Shown here: positions 10,101 to 21,098 of the stretch, in pieces
Layout of the letters: each line of letters starts with the position of its first letter
Position numbering within the stretch: the first letter of the stretch is position 1
Assembly (NCBI GenBank): GCA_037577475.1
Contig: CM075192.1
Span: 14,789,908 to 14,853,907 of the forward strand
From: Chaunax sp. Z400
Lineage: Eukaryota > Chordata > Actinopteri > Lophiiformes > Chaunacidae
DNA length: 64,000 nucleotides
Reading direction: 5' to 3'
Made by a program: the position numbers and the translations under genes
Notes under the pieces: model-generated
Database searches by the model: none
What the model saw: the letters and a program-made list of their open reading frames with translations, nothing else
What the model was told of the DNA's origin: nothing

Positions 10101-13100
10101 GTGTACGGAGGAAAATTGATTCTATAACCAACAGAATCCAGATTTTTTTAGTGGAACTGAGAGGGGGGGGGGGTGGGTTTTAATGAGGGGACCAGGGAGT
10201 GGAGAAACTGGGATAAGGAGGTAAACTTTGTATGAGAGAAGGAGGTGACAACAAACGAGCAGGAGTGAGCGTGTGGTACAGTGCTCCATGGCCCTTATAA
10301 GGACTGCAGTGAATGTTCAGCTTACATTTTTATTGGCTGATTGTCACTCAGATCTCACTCTGTCTTAAACTCTCAGTCTTTTTCCTCTGAGGAGGACACC
10401 ATTAGTCACTCTGCCATGGAATTGAGGCCTCTTTCCCATGTGTGCCTGTGTCATCGAGGAGTAATGAGTGTCAGATGCGCACTAGCTGTTATCTCAATGA
10501 ACACATTTCTTGTAATACTGAATAGCCCAAACCAGACTAATGCTGTAGTTTCCTATAAATGCACTCAGTACCAGTTTACAGAACTAGCTAAAACCAGTGT
10601 AATCTGCTACAACAGTTGTGTGGTAAATTATGAACTCATGAATTTATAGCATTCAGTTTGCGTTGATACTGTTTCAGAGCGGTGTTCAGATGGCCTGATA
10701 ATTTTGTGGCTGTAGTTTGCACTTAATTCTAAGTATAATGTGACAAATGACAAAGTAGAATCATCATCTCTCTGTAACAACCTGTGTAGAACCTTAACAT
10801 AATAACCTTCACGAAGGGTGGATCTATAGCAAAACTGTTGTATTAAACCACACAAGTTTTACGTAGTTGTATCTAATAAACTCACAATTGAGTGTATTTC
10901 AAGTATTATAAATAGTCTGTATACAGAGGCCTTTTTTTCTTTCCCTGGAATGTAAACTTGTTGTCTTTATTTGATAAGTAGTGTTTTGATTGCGGAAAGG
11001 CAAAACACGCATTCTCCAAAAAACAGTCCCAGTCTGTGGCTCTTGGCCTGGTGCCCATTATACCACCAAGTTGTTTGCAGTGAAAATTTGGATATGACAG
11101 CTGAGAGGCGGAAGTTGCTGCTATACTTGTCTCTCCCTCAACTCATACTTCTCCTTCCTGTCCTGCAGTTATTCTATTCTATTCTATTGCTGTGCTGAAT
11201 TCTGCTCTCTAATTGTAGGGATGACCATGGCTTCAGCCCTCTCCACTGGGCGTGCAGGGAGGGCCGCTCCAGCGTGGTCGACATGCTTATCATGAGAGGG
11301 GCTCGTATAAATGTCATGAACCGTGGAGACGACACACCTCTGCACCTGGCCGCCAGCCATGGACATCGTGACATTGTGGGAAAGGTAGGCTTCGTGTAAA
11401 CAGTGGCGCACCCACACAGTGCACTTCCCGGTAGTGTTAATTTTGTTAACAAAAAATATGACACAAAATGTTAAACAACCTTTTTTTCCAAGAAGAAGAT
11501 GAAATGATGACGATACCAACGATACTAATGACATTAAATACTGAGACTAAATCAGCCTGTAATGTTGTTGATGAAAAAAGACAACACTAAAATTTAGTTT
11601 AAAAATAAAATCTCCTATTTTCGTCCGCAAAAGATTTGCCCACCAACTATTGCATTGACCGAATGCCGTGTGCAGTTTTGTTTCCTGTGCTGCACCAACT
11701 GAGGTGGTATCCAGGTGGGCGCACCACGGGTCCTTCTCACCTGCTCCATCGGAGATGTGAAACGTGAGCATGTGTGACGGGACCTGTGCCTGGGCAGGGC
11801 CAAGCCAGAGGAAACCCTGGTGGCATCAGTCCTGATGTGTAATTTGGTCGTCCGACCTGGGCAAGGAGGCGAAAGACTAATTGAACCATCTAGTAGCTGG
11901 TTCCCTCCAAAGTTTCTATCAGAACAGCTGGCGCTCAGAGTCTCACAGTTTTATCTGCTAAAGCGTATGCTTAGACGTCGATCTCAACCTATCCTCAAAC
12001 TTTAAAGGGTTTTAAGAAACCAGGCTCACTAATATGCAAATCAGTTCGATGTTCTATGTCTGGATGTATTCCTTAAATAGACATCATCAGATCAAACACT
12101 TTCTGCAAAGCTGCATTTTGAATCATTCAACCTGTTTTCATCAGACATGATCAGATAAATCTAATGGGAAGTATCTGAAATGTTTATAATAAGCTCAAGT
12201 CTTAGGAAAAGACTAAAATTCCATTGACTAAAACTAGATTATAATAGTGATGGTTTTCTTTGCCTGAAAGTACACTAAAATGCCCAGACTTGAAGTCGAC
12301 TACAACTTGATTAAAAAGAAACTGGATAATGTTGACTAAATTTGATAAAAACTACAGGCTGACAAAATAAACACCACTTTGTGGTTCCTTCACAGATGAT
12401 GATCATCAGAATATGTTTGTCTATGGTCTATTTGTCAGAATGAGTCTCTTATTGTGTCACATGTTAAACTAGAAATAAAGTCAAAAACAGAATTGTTAAA
12501 CTGATGTCTATTTCTCCCTGCGCAGACACGCATCTCACTGGTTAAAATGATGACATATCTCTTCAAGTTTGCTTCACAACACAGGATATTATGAAATCTT
12601 AAATGATGTCATCTGATTACCAGTTATAACGTTACAAAGGGCTTGTCTACTCTTGCATTTCTACCATTAGCAAGGAGGTAAAGCAGTTTATATTGATGGA
12701 AAATGTAATGTTTTAATAGCTGCAATATGATATTAATGATAAGACCTGCTTACAAATACAGTCGTTAAGCGTTGAACAAGCAACTTATGATTATTTTGCT
12801 TAAGGTTTTTATCAGTCCTTTATTTTAGGGACAGTCACTCAAATTTAATCTAGCAAAATAAGATCAAATTGAGAATTTAAAGGCACAGTTTCCACACAAT
12901 CAGTTGCTGCAGTGCAACAAGGGATACAGGGATTCATTCTTGCACAATGTGTGTCTGTCTGCACAAGCTCCTATTCAGCTTAAAAACATTGCAGGATTCT
13001 ACCAGGGCCTTTTTAAGTTACATCACTGTGTGTACTGTATGGGCTTTTTAAAGGCTGGTTTACATTTGGAGATGGAACATGGCAGTGAAGTGTGTGTGCA

Positions 13101-16100
13101 AATAACGTTGTACATTAGTCTCTAAAAAAAAACACCAGGATATCTTGAAGCTAAGTGTGTGACATAATGTGAGGCTTCTGCTTGAAAAAGTCTGATTTAC
13201 ATTTAGAATTGTGCCCGGCAGCTATTGAGTTTGATGTTAAGTATGTCTCAATACCTCTGGTATGCATCCACAGACAAGATGAGCCTCCATGGTTTTTTTT
13301 GTTGGCAGCATTCCCACTCATCTCTGTATGCAGCCTAAACAAGATCTGACCAGTCTTGTTTTGCATATAATCCTTTGTTTCTGCTTCTCGCTTAGCTGAT
13401 CCAGTGCAAAGCAGACACGAATGCAGCCAATGAACACGGGAACACACCACTGCATTATGCCTGCTTTTGGGGCCAAGACCAAGTGTCTGAGGTTGGTGTG
13501 CCCCCTGGTGGTGTTAATGCTGAGATTTATTTGTATTCTGCACAATTCCCATCATGTCACACACACACACACACCGACCTGTCCTTTTTTCTCAGGACCT
13601 TGTGACTAATGGGGCTCAGGTGAGCATCTGCAACAAATATGGGCAAACTCCCCTGGACAAAGCCAAACCTCACTTGCGTGAACTCCTCAGAGGTATCCTG
13701 ACTCGTTTCTACCATTCACCACATTCCAGGAGAGTAAAATGCTAATTTAATTGTGTCTGTGTTAAATTTGGCCCTGGCATTCTCTCTGTCTATCCACCAC
13801 ACAGAGAAAGCTGAGAAAATGGGACAGAACCTGACTAAAATTCCCTTCAAGGACACGTTCTGGAAAGGCACCACCAGAACCCGACCCCGTGAGTCCAGCA
13901 CACAACCACATGAACCGGTTTATAGCTGGCCATTTTTCCATTTCATGTTCGGAATGTGGTGTTTGAAATGTCTCCCGCTTTGCCAATTGTGCTAGTGTTG
14001 TGCCAAGATTCACATGAATAATGTGGCTTTTGTCTGTGCTTTAACTTGTCACTTGTCTCAATCTTGTGCTTTTAGGTAATGGCACTCTGAACAAACATGC
14101 AGGGGTTGACTACAAACAGCTTTCTCTCCTGGCTAAAATAAATGAGAACCAGTCAGGAGAGGTACTTTATATTGTTGTTTTTCACTCTTATTTTATGGTA
14201 GACCTGCATCTGTGGAATCTCATTCCCTTCACCTTTTCTATATGTGTTTCCCATCGGTAGCTGTGGCAAGGGCGCTGGCAAGGGAATGAAATTGTTGTTA
14301 AGGTGCTCAAAGTTCGTGACTGGACCACAAGGAAAAGCCGAGACTTCAATGAGGAATACCCGAAACTCAGGTTATTATTTAATCCTTATTTTTCTACAGC
14401 CTCTATGTTCTGTGCTTTTGTGGTCACTCATTTGACTGTTTTGCATTGTATTGAACCAAACTGTACATATCATTTCTTTTTTTGGGAGTGTTGCATTTCA
14501 CACAAGCTGTATGTTTATGTCAAATCCTCTATGGGTTTGACTCCTTACCTGTCTGTCTCTGTCCCTTGTCTGTTCCTCACTCCCTCTCTTGGGCTCCATC
14601 CCAGGATATTTTCCCACCCAAATGTCCTACCCATGTTGGGAGCATGTCAGTCTCCTCCTGCCCCTCACCCTATCATCATCACACACTGGATGCCATATGG
14701 CTCCCTCTACAATGTGCTGCATGAAGGCACCAGTGAGTACTTTTACTCTGGTCCCAAAGTCCATGCTTGTCACCACTGTTGTTGGTTTGCAGGGATTTGT
14801 GATTTATCACACTTATGCGTCTGTCATTTTGTTGCCATCACTTTTTGTCAATGTCACTGTCACATGGTAAAAGTAAGGCAGGCTGTAACCTGTTGCGATT
14901 TGTTACCCATCCTGCTGCTAGACTTCGTGGTGGACCAGACGCAGGCCGTAAAGTTTGCTCTGGACATTGCTTGTGGAATGGCCTTCTTACACACACTTGA
15001 ACCCATGATCCCTCGCCACTATCTCAACAGCAAAAGTGTGATGGTAAGAATAAGTTGTGGTTTTTACCATAGTTTTCAGCATCATAGCTGTATCCAATAG
15101 TCACATATGACTGACCTATTAAAGGAAAGTGACCACAGAAAAATGCAAATGGAAGTGATATCAGTTAGACACTAAAGAGACATATCTCAGTCAGTGTTCC
15201 TTGTTTCCACAGATAGATGAAGATATGACTGCCAGGATCAGCATGGCAGATGTCAAGTTCTCCTTTCAGTGTCCTGGCAGGATGTACTCGCCGGCATGGG
15301 TAGCCCCCGAGGGTAGGCATCACTCATACAGCGCAGATCCAAAGTGACAGCTGGAGCCACTCAAGTTAAAGTGTGAAATATGGGTGCAGGGAACTCTAGA
15401 CTGTCTCAGAAGTAAATGTAATCTGCAGATGATTTCCTCTTGAGTCACAGTAAAACCAGAGCAAATTGGAAACATAAACTGTTTACAAATGTGAAAATAA
15501 GCAGAGAACTTGTGCAAAAGTGATGCAACAGCAAGAAAAGAAACGGTTATAAAATTATATATGAAGTATAATGGATTGACAGCACAAGATACATGTTATT
15601 TGTTTCAGCCTGTATCCCGGCATAAAATGTAACCTCTGTAATATAACGGATGGAAAGAGCAGTGAATGTTTTACAAGTCAAGCAGGGTGGAAAACCTCTT
15701 GTATTTTACATTTAATAATATGTGCGGTGAAGTTTCCTCCTGAATTTAATGTATATTGTAAAAGAAGGTACCTGTCAATCATGATTTATGTATAAACAAT
15801 ACTTTTTGTCACTTATTGGAACAGATGGAAATAATAGTCTTGCAGGAGGTCTGTCAGTCAGTTTTATTGCTGGGAGAATGTAATGATATTTCTGTTTTAA
15901 AGTCAATTAGCTTTGAGGGTGTTATGAGATTTTTTTATCATAACTCATGATGTCAATAATCAGATTTCTTACAGACGGATAGGTGTTTATGACTGCTCTG
16001 GTTTCACTTCACACAGTCATTTTTATTTTGCTAAGCCCTTACCAGAACACAATGTTTTCACATCTTTTTATTGATTTATATTGTAAAACTAAGCCTTCAT

Positions 16101-17862
16101 AAATATGAGGGTTGTTACCATACATGTAATGATATCAGAAATGTGTTCAATACAGTCTAAAAAGCTGGATCGGGTATCAGCGAGTACACAAATATACAGC
16201 GATCAGTTACCATGGACTGTCATTTATTTATTAATTAGGAATGGAACCCTGCTATTTCCCAGCAGTGTCCCGTTCAACTGTATTCAACTTGGCATATATT
16301 TCACTCTACAAGTAGCCAATGTTCATAAACTGCGAGCACATCAACAACATCTGTACAGGGTTAGTAGTACACAGCCTTGGTATTGAATCGATGCTCAATA
16401 TTGGCTGACATGCAAAGTTCAGTCATAGGAATCATCTCAGAAAGCAAGAAAGGTTTCTGAAGACATTCAGTTGTAGGACATGAATAGAAACATATCTATT
16501 TGACCAATCTATTACCATTTCTCCTCTTTCAGAATTGACTCAGATTTCGCTTTTCTGTCTTGCTTTTTTCTGTTGCCTGCTATATGTTATTGGGAAATTA
16601 ACTAGAGTACATCCTATCAAAGTTAAGTTCTCCATTTAATTCCATCTGTGGTACTCAGTTTCCATGTAGCTACATATTGTTTACATGACTCTATTTGGGC
16701 ACTATTAGTCATATAGTTTCCAGTAAATGCAACATTTAAAGCATTTTTTCTTACTGTAACTCGTAATGATTACCACAATTGATAATTGAAGTAATTCAAT
16801 TCTGGTAATTCAAGCTTCAAGAGGTTTATTGTCATATGCACAATAAAAAATAAACAGCGGTTTACACCATGCAATGAAATTCTTACTTTGCCAGTCTCCC
16901 TTAGATACAACAGTAATAGAAATAGAATAGAAATTAGAATGCAAAACAAAGAAATAAGTTAAAACATGAGTTAAAAATGCAAATATTTCAAACAGTCCTC
17001 AGTAAAATGAATAAGTTGCACTATCACATACATACTTATTGCTGGTATTAATGGTAGAGAAACAACACAAATGTTGTATGTATGTTGCTGATGCTTAATT
17101 TCGTCCTACATAAGGTTCCTTGGTTATTAATCACTGGATACATTTGTTACTACACACATGAAATAACATCATCATTGAATGTAGTCTGTGCTCTTCTGTT
17201 AGGATTGCAACCAATGTACGAAAACATATGCAGTGGAGTTAAATATATTCTACTATTAAACACATTAATGTAAGAATTCTGCATTTCAACATTATCTAAC
17301 TATCTTTGTGAACCTATGGTATAAACTTTTATTCAGCTGGGCTTAAGTTTTGTTTTTGTTTTTTTTTGCAAAAGGTAGAGGGAGGCAGTGCTTGATGTGT
17401 AGTTTGGTGTGTTTGCTCACAGTAGTTGGTCTTTGTGATTTCCAGCCCTGCAGAAGAAGCCAGAAGAGATCAACCGTCGGTCAGCAGACATGTGGAGCTT
17501 TGCTATCCTGCTGTGGGAGTTGGTGACCAGAGAAGTACCGTTTGCTGACCTGTCCAACATGGAAATAGGCATGAAGGTTCGGACAGCTATCTTTACCTCA
17601 TTACATTACACCTGAGTAGCAAACACTAGCATGCACAATCAACTATTTCTCAGCCATAATGAATTCAGGAATGTCTTTTCTGCAATACTAAATAGTCTGT
17701 TTTGACTCCTAGGTTTCCTTGGAGGGTTTGAGGCCCACAATCCCCCCCGGCATATCACCCCACATTTGCAAGCTCATGAAGATATGCATGAACGAAGACC
17801 CGGCAAAGAGACCTAAATTTGACATGATTGTGCCAATTCTGGAAAAAATGCAGGACAAATGA
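4117..17862 (+). CDS. ilk: Integrin-linked kinase (ILK), 452 aa, 12 coding exons
   Basis: Coding exons are 4117-4205, 11219-11384, 13396-13491, 13596-13692, 13805-13888, 14076-14161, 14261-14370, 14605-14732, 14922-15043, 15213-15312, 17446-17576 and 17713-17862 (TGA at 17860). All introns are GT-AG, all phases join, and the total is exactly 452 codons, the mammalian ILK length. ILK is a cytoplasmic adaptor at integrin adhesions: its ankyrin repeats bind PINCH, and its kinase-like domain binds parvin and the integrin beta tail. The start [20 protein letters not shown] is near-identical to recalled human ILK. Ankyrin-type motifs ([32 protein letters not shown]) fill about residues 1-170, and the pseudokinase domain spans about 190-452. 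Lys220 (IVVKVLK) is present. The HRD-equivalent is PRHYLN, with Tyr at 319 in place of the catalytic Asp, and the DFG-equivalent is DVK (339-341), as expected for a pseudokinase. Ser343, Arg349 and the APE-like APE at 357-359 are present. The C-terminus is PILEKMQDK. No frameshift or missing exon was seen. The large intron (4206-11218) is repeat-rich. Identity is very secure; individual splice sites are hand-placed. Confidence 0.97.
5141..5488 (-). mobile_element. MITE-like repeat, family A, near full-length minus-strand copy
   Basis: CGATTAATC-type units occur at both ends (GTTGATTAATCGC near 5150; GACTAATCGATTAATC near 5415). The internal part reads, on the plus strand, CAGTCGTTTTTCATGC, CATTTGCTGGTTCCTGC, GATGTCACTTGCGGCTCTGG and TGACGGGCATTTTCTC. 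This is the reverse complement of the usual orientation of a very abundant fish non-autonomous element of unknown superfamily. It is the best copy in the window and lies in the large ilk intron. Confidence 0.65.
5489..7200. other. ilk intron 2, mid section
   Basis: AT-rich intronic sequence with no coding potential I recognise. The part from about 6770 to 7090 (CCCCACCATGAACAAAC onward) has the feel of an old interspersed repeat, but I cannot name a family. Confidence 0.35.
7202..7370 (+). mobile_element. MITE-like repeat, family A, decayed plus-strand copy
   Basis: It contains CAATCTGCCGATCATTTTCT, ATCGATCAGTCATTCTGTC, TATAAAATGGCAAA, AAGGTGATGTCC, CTTGTTTTGTCC and CCAAAACCCAAAG in the order seen in the family A element on its plus strand. 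It is followed 12 bases later by an opposite-strand copy (7383-7550). Confidence 0.55.
7383..7550 (-). mobile_element. MITE-like repeat, family A, decayed minus-strand copy
   Basis: On the plus strand it reads GTTCCAGCCTC, CCTGCTTTTCCTTGTCATGC, CTTTGGATTTTAGACTGTTG, AAGTCATCTAGGGCTG and GGTGATGGGTGTTTTTCCAC, the reverse-complement order of family A. With 7202-7370 it forms a tail-to-tail inverted pair, but the arms have diverged considerably. Confidence 0.55.
7640..7960. mobile_element. Decayed interspersed repeat in ilk intron 2
   Basis: The section from about 7800 (ACAAAAACTACTGTACGGA, TTTTATGAAGCTTGATGGAA, then a GGAGCCGATCTGGAT motif) resembles a widespread fish repeat whose consensus I recall only loosely. 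Upstream, 7660-7745 includes CAAACGATAATGAAAATTA-like sequence that often accompanies it. Boundaries are approximate and there is no coding capacity. Confidence 0.4.
7961..9280. other. ilk intron 2, no recognised element
   Basis: No ORF with recognisable homology, RNA gene or repeat was identified. A GC-richer patch lies at about 8800-9000, with a GGTGGGGCGGGGGGAG tract near 8933-8950 that could be regulatory, but this is only composition. Confidence 0.3.
9281..9440. mobile_element. Degraded repeat of LINE-tail type
   Basis: It begins ATACTTTTTATTGTCCCCG, followed by GGGGAAACTCTTACTCTGC, and ends with GGATGAGGATCGAACCACC and a final CCTCTCTACC. This order (polymerase-template tail, then a GATCGAACC-type block) is frequent in fish repeats. 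The GATCGAACC resembles a tRNA B box, but there is no cloverleaf around it. Confidence 0.45.
9441..11168. other. ilk intron 2, 3' part
   Basis: No gene or named repeat is visible. The segment contains a run of 11 G at 10163-10173. It ends just before the pentanucleotide repeat next to the exon 3 acceptor. Confidence 0.35.
11169..11190 (+). repeat. (ATTCT)n pentanucleotide beside ilk exon 3 acceptor
   Basis: About four tandem ATTCT units end roughly 28 bases before the intron-exon junction at 11218/11219, over the expected branch-point and polypyrimidine region. Confidence 0.75.
11425..12380. mobile_element. Probable decayed interspersed repeat in ilk intron 3
   Basis: The left part (GTGTTAATTTTGTTAACAA, GATGAAAAAAGACAACACTA, TTTTCGTC) and the right part (AAGACTAAAATTCCATTGAC, TGTTGACTAAATTTGATAAA) resemble the two ends of a fish repeat with 'actaaaactaaa'-type termini. 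Whether this is one element or two fragments is unclear. The boundaries and name are guesses. Confidence 0.35.
13558..13574 (+). repeat. (CA)n in ilk intron 4
   Basis: A short CA dinucleotide run lies in the 104-base intron between the fourth and fifth ankyrin-encoding exons, just upstream of the polypyrimidine tract. Confidence 0.85.
15313..16811. other. ilk intron before the two last exons, 5' part
   Basis: AT-rich intronic sequence with no recognised repeat, RNA gene or coding exon. Confidence 0.4.
16812..16960. mobile_element. LINE-tail-like repeat in ilk intron
   Basis: It contains CAAGAGGTTTATTGTCATAT, GCACAATAAAAAATAAACAG, CAATGAAATTCTTACTTTGC and then TAATAGAAATAGAATAG simple sequence. 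This combination is a familiar fish 3'-tail repeat. Only the non-coding end is present. Confidence 0.5.
16961..17445. other. ilk intron, 3' remainder
   Basis: No feature is recognisable apart from a T-rich tract near 17347-17368 and the acceptor at 17444-17445. Confidence 0.4.
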
Positions 17863-18017
17863 AAATCCTCGTCTGAACATGTGTACTGAAGCGGATATCT
17901 TACCCCTAATGGTGATGTGGTGCTTACCAGTATTGCCTTAAACTCTTACTCTGCCGCTGCATTCAACGCCACTGTTGCTTCTGCATCTGAAATGAATTCA
18001 GCAGCAGTCACTTTTTT

Positions 18018-18075
<58 letters not shown>

Positions 18076-19377
18076 TTCATTTTTCAATGTGATATCAAGT
18101 TGTTATTTGTGTCTTCTTCTTTGTCACTGATCCACTGATAATGCCTCGGCACCCTGTAATCACATGGACTTAGTACAATGTTTTTCAGTCTGCTTATATC
18201 CTGTGGAGGTCAGCATGATAGACTGCTGCTTTGCCTCAGTGGACTTAAGGCCTTTTTTTTGTATCGGGGTTGGCACACCTTTAAAAAGTCACATTGTAAG
18301 AAAAAAATATGGGGGTTCCTAAAGAAATAACATTAACTCAAAGCTTGGCTCGAGTGGGAAACATTTCTTTTAGCAACAAACTGCAACTGGGCAAGCATGA
18401 AAAAATGTCTGAAACCAAGCATTTAAACAACATGAAGAAAACATATGTGAATGAGTGGTGCCAATGTGAGCACTTAGCAGTGTGGCACCATTCAGACTGG
18501 CTCTCTAAGGATGTGTAGAGTTTGACCTGTCCTGAGCATTGGTTTCTGATTTGTGTCCTGTACAGCCTGCTGATAATGATGTAAAACTGGCCATACAAAC
18601 CTATTTCTCTCTGCAGAAAACATGTCAATGTTGATCATTGCAGTTTTGTGAGTATTATAATACATTGCAAAAATGCTGATTTTCTCTTGTCAGTTGGAAT
18701 AATATATTGAAGTAGATTACACAAGCATATTATTGTAATCTAGTTTATTTTCATTATTTGCCATTGAAAATCAATGTTTCAGTTTTATTATGGTTTGAAT
18801 TTTGCTAGCTGTACTACACAGCAAAGAGTCAATCTCTGTTTTAAGATGTCTAAAAGTGTTTACTGATCACAAGCTTCTTGTCATGTTGAATACTGGCAAT
18901 CTATGTAATCCAATATGTGCTAGTCTGAGGAACAAATACTGCAACCCAGACTGTAATTTATTAACGGATATCATGAGTACAAGATTGTTTTCTTGTTTTC
19001 GAGTATGGGGACCTCTTTTCCGAACAGGTTTATGACTACATCATAAAGCTGTTCCCAACAGAAGGTGACTGGAACATTAAGGATTGGTGTTAACATCCTG
19101 CAAACTGTCAAAATGTTTGCCCAATTATTTTCTTTATTTTGACTCTCCGATGACTTCAGACTTTGTATCAATCTCATGGGATGTTTTTTTTCTCCTTGTA
19201 TCGTTTCTGTCCATCCACCAGCTTGCTTGTTTGTGCTAATTCACAGATTGAAGCCAAAATCAAGAATGACTTATACAAATGTATGTATTTATAAGTACTG
19301 TATATTAAAAAGGACAAATATGGGTAACTTGAATGTGTGAATTTTAGTGGGGATTTGACATTTGGTCATTTAATAAA
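17863..19377 (+). other. ilk: ilk 3' UTR (extent inferred)
   Basis: After the TGA there is no further open frame of interest. The first canonical AATAAA downstream is at 19372-19377, with an ATTAAA variant at 19304-19309. Another AATAAA at 19910-19915 would give a longer form. A (TA)n tract at 18020-18072 would lie inside the 3' UTR. The true cleavage site cannot be read from sequence alone. Confidence 0.5.
18020..18072 (+). repeat. (TA)n microsatellite in ilk 3' UTR
   Basis: An almost perfect AT dinucleotide tract of about 53 bases, flanked by T-rich sequence, begins about 160 bases after the ilk stop codon. Confidence 0.95.
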
Positions 19378-19909
19378 ACATTTATTACGGAGCTCATTGT
19401 GACCTTATGTCCGAGGGGACAGATCCAAATATTATTTTGATAGTAAAAAATAGTAATGTTTGAATATTTTTCAGGAGGTTATTGTCCTATAAAAAAGCCA
19501 AATATTCTGAAATAGCTTACTCTAAGATCATTTACCTCTGAAGCAATTGCCAATCTAAAAAGATGAGTGAAAATGACCTCATTTGATTGATTTTACTTTT
19601 TAAATACTGAAACATTAAAGCTCCTGTTTGCATGTTATAATACCTAAGCTAAATGTCTAAATTGTAGTCTTAGTTTGTGTAAAGTTATTTGTCTTGGCTC
19701 AGTATTTCATACCTAAATGTATTTGTTTCCAATCTCCTAATTTCTATACATTTAAATTAGTGGAAGTTACTATTCTAAATCAAAAGTCTGAAATATATTA
19801 ACCACAGACACATTTTTGACACTGTGTTCTCTTTAGTTTTTGTAATTTTCCTTTGATTAATGTCAATTTAAAAATCCTTTTTGATAAACGTTTCACTTTA
19901 TAAAGGGAG

Positions 19910-19915
19910 AATAAA
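19910..19915 (+). terminator. ilk: Alternative ilk polyadenylation signal (AATAAA)
   Basis: A canonical AATAAA in AT-rich sequence about 0.5 kb upstream of the apbb1 first exon. It is either a distal poly(A) signal for ilk or chance. Confidence 0.3.
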
Positions 19916-20239
19916 GAACAACTTTTAGGCCGCTAGGTTATGAGGTTGTGTCATCTACTGTTGAAAATGTTAATTTGCCATTAATAAGTAGTAAACTTCG
20001 ATTAAGCAGTCAGAAATGTTTGTCATGATATAAAATGTTAAAAGTCCATCAAGTCTGTAGGTTTAGTGGTTCAGGTGTGTCACAGCTGTTTTCCAGAAGG
20101 CGTAGGTGTAAAATACTGTTGTTGGCCTGGTGGAAATAGATGATGCTTTTTATAGGACGGTACTCTTAAGAAGCTGAAAACATGCAGCACCGGATCAATA
20201 TGTCCAAATCAGTTATGAAAGTCATTTTATTTAGTCTTA

Positions 20240-20440
20240 AATTCCTCTCCTGCTCTCTTTCTGAGTGGCGCTGCCAGTGACGTTGATCCGTGACGCAGGT
20301 TCGCCCTCCATCAGCAGTCGAGCCCACTGACAGGAAACACCACCTAGACACGAAGCGAACCCTCACCATACATAGAAATATGTAGCCTAGTTAGCTCGCA
20401 CGGTTCAAAATATTTCGACAACTGGGGTTTGGTGGAGCTG
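20240..20440 (+). promoter_or_regulatory. apbb1: apbb1 promoter-proximal region and probable non-coding exon 1
   Basis: A GC- and CpG-richer patch between AT-rich flanks carries two CRE-like half-sites, TGACGT at 20278-20283 and TGACGC at 20291-20296, 13 bases apart. No TATA box is evident. A clear donor (GAGCTG|GTAAGT) after 20440 would join the non-coding exon to the acceptor at 21069-21070. The start of transcription is not determined; CREB/ATF binding is inference from the motif only. Confidence 0.5.
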
Positions 20441-21070
20441 GTAAGTCAAAACTTTAACATGAGCTTGATAATCACTGCCAATGCGCTTGCACTGATTTTC
20501 CTGTTGGGGAACGTTAGCTAGCTAGCTGGGGAGCTAACTTTAGCCTAGCCAAAATGACGGTGATGATGGCGGATCCCGTTATTTCCAGCTGCGACAATGG
20601 TACCCGATTAATACCGTATTTTAGTACGTAGTCTGCATTCGGGACTGGATTTTATTTATCATTCAGTTGACTGGATCTAAAATGGGCTCTTGACTAGGCC
20701 TACATTGAGCTCAGTATTGAAAGAAAAAAATGTCCTGTTGGCTATTGGTGACTGAAGCTCCTGATGTACGTTTCATGTTCGACTGAAAAAATCCAATGGG
20801 GAAAGAAATCGTGTTAATGGCTAACCAAGAATGAACCATCAAGAAACAGACTTCAGTCTCCAGCTTGAAATGTTAGTAGACAATTTGGCGTGAAATTGTT
20901 TTCGCTCTAATGTCAAAACGTAGGCCATGCTTCTGATTGTATTCGTAGCCAACAGCCACACGACATTTCCTCGAACTTTGATGAGACATTGTTGACTGTC
21001 ATATTAATTGCTCGTCTGTTAGCTAGCTAGCTTGTAAATGCTAATACATCTCAACCTCTTTCTCCATTAG
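20441..21070. other. apbb1 intron 1
   Basis: The presumed 630-base intron lies in the 5' UTR. It contains GCTAGCTAGCTGGGGAGCTA-type sequence near the promoter and no recognised repeat. It ends in CTTTCTCCATTAG. Confidence 0.5.
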
Positions 21071-21085
21071 ATCGGTGATTGTTAC

Positions 21086-21097
21086 ATGGAAAGCTAA
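21086..21097 (+). promoter_or_regulatory. apbb1: Minimal uORF immediately before apbb1 start
   Basis: ATG GAA AGC TAA encodes Met-Glu-Ser. Its stop codon ends one base before the main ATG at 21099. The main ATG has a favourable context (A at -3, G at +4), whereas the uORF ATG has T at -3 and G at +4. The uORF lies in the same exon as the main start, so any transcript that begins 5' of it carries it. Confidence 0.7.
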
Positions 21098-21098
21098 C

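Noticed and set aside
14303..15100. 265-codon open frame reading through ilk exons 8-10
   Set aside because: It is the ilk reading frame running through introns by chance. The real product is defined by the spliced exons.
21075..21098. GTG-initiated N-terminal extension of apbb1
   Set aside because: A vertebrate gene would not be expected to start at GTG, and the ATG at 21099 has a strong context.
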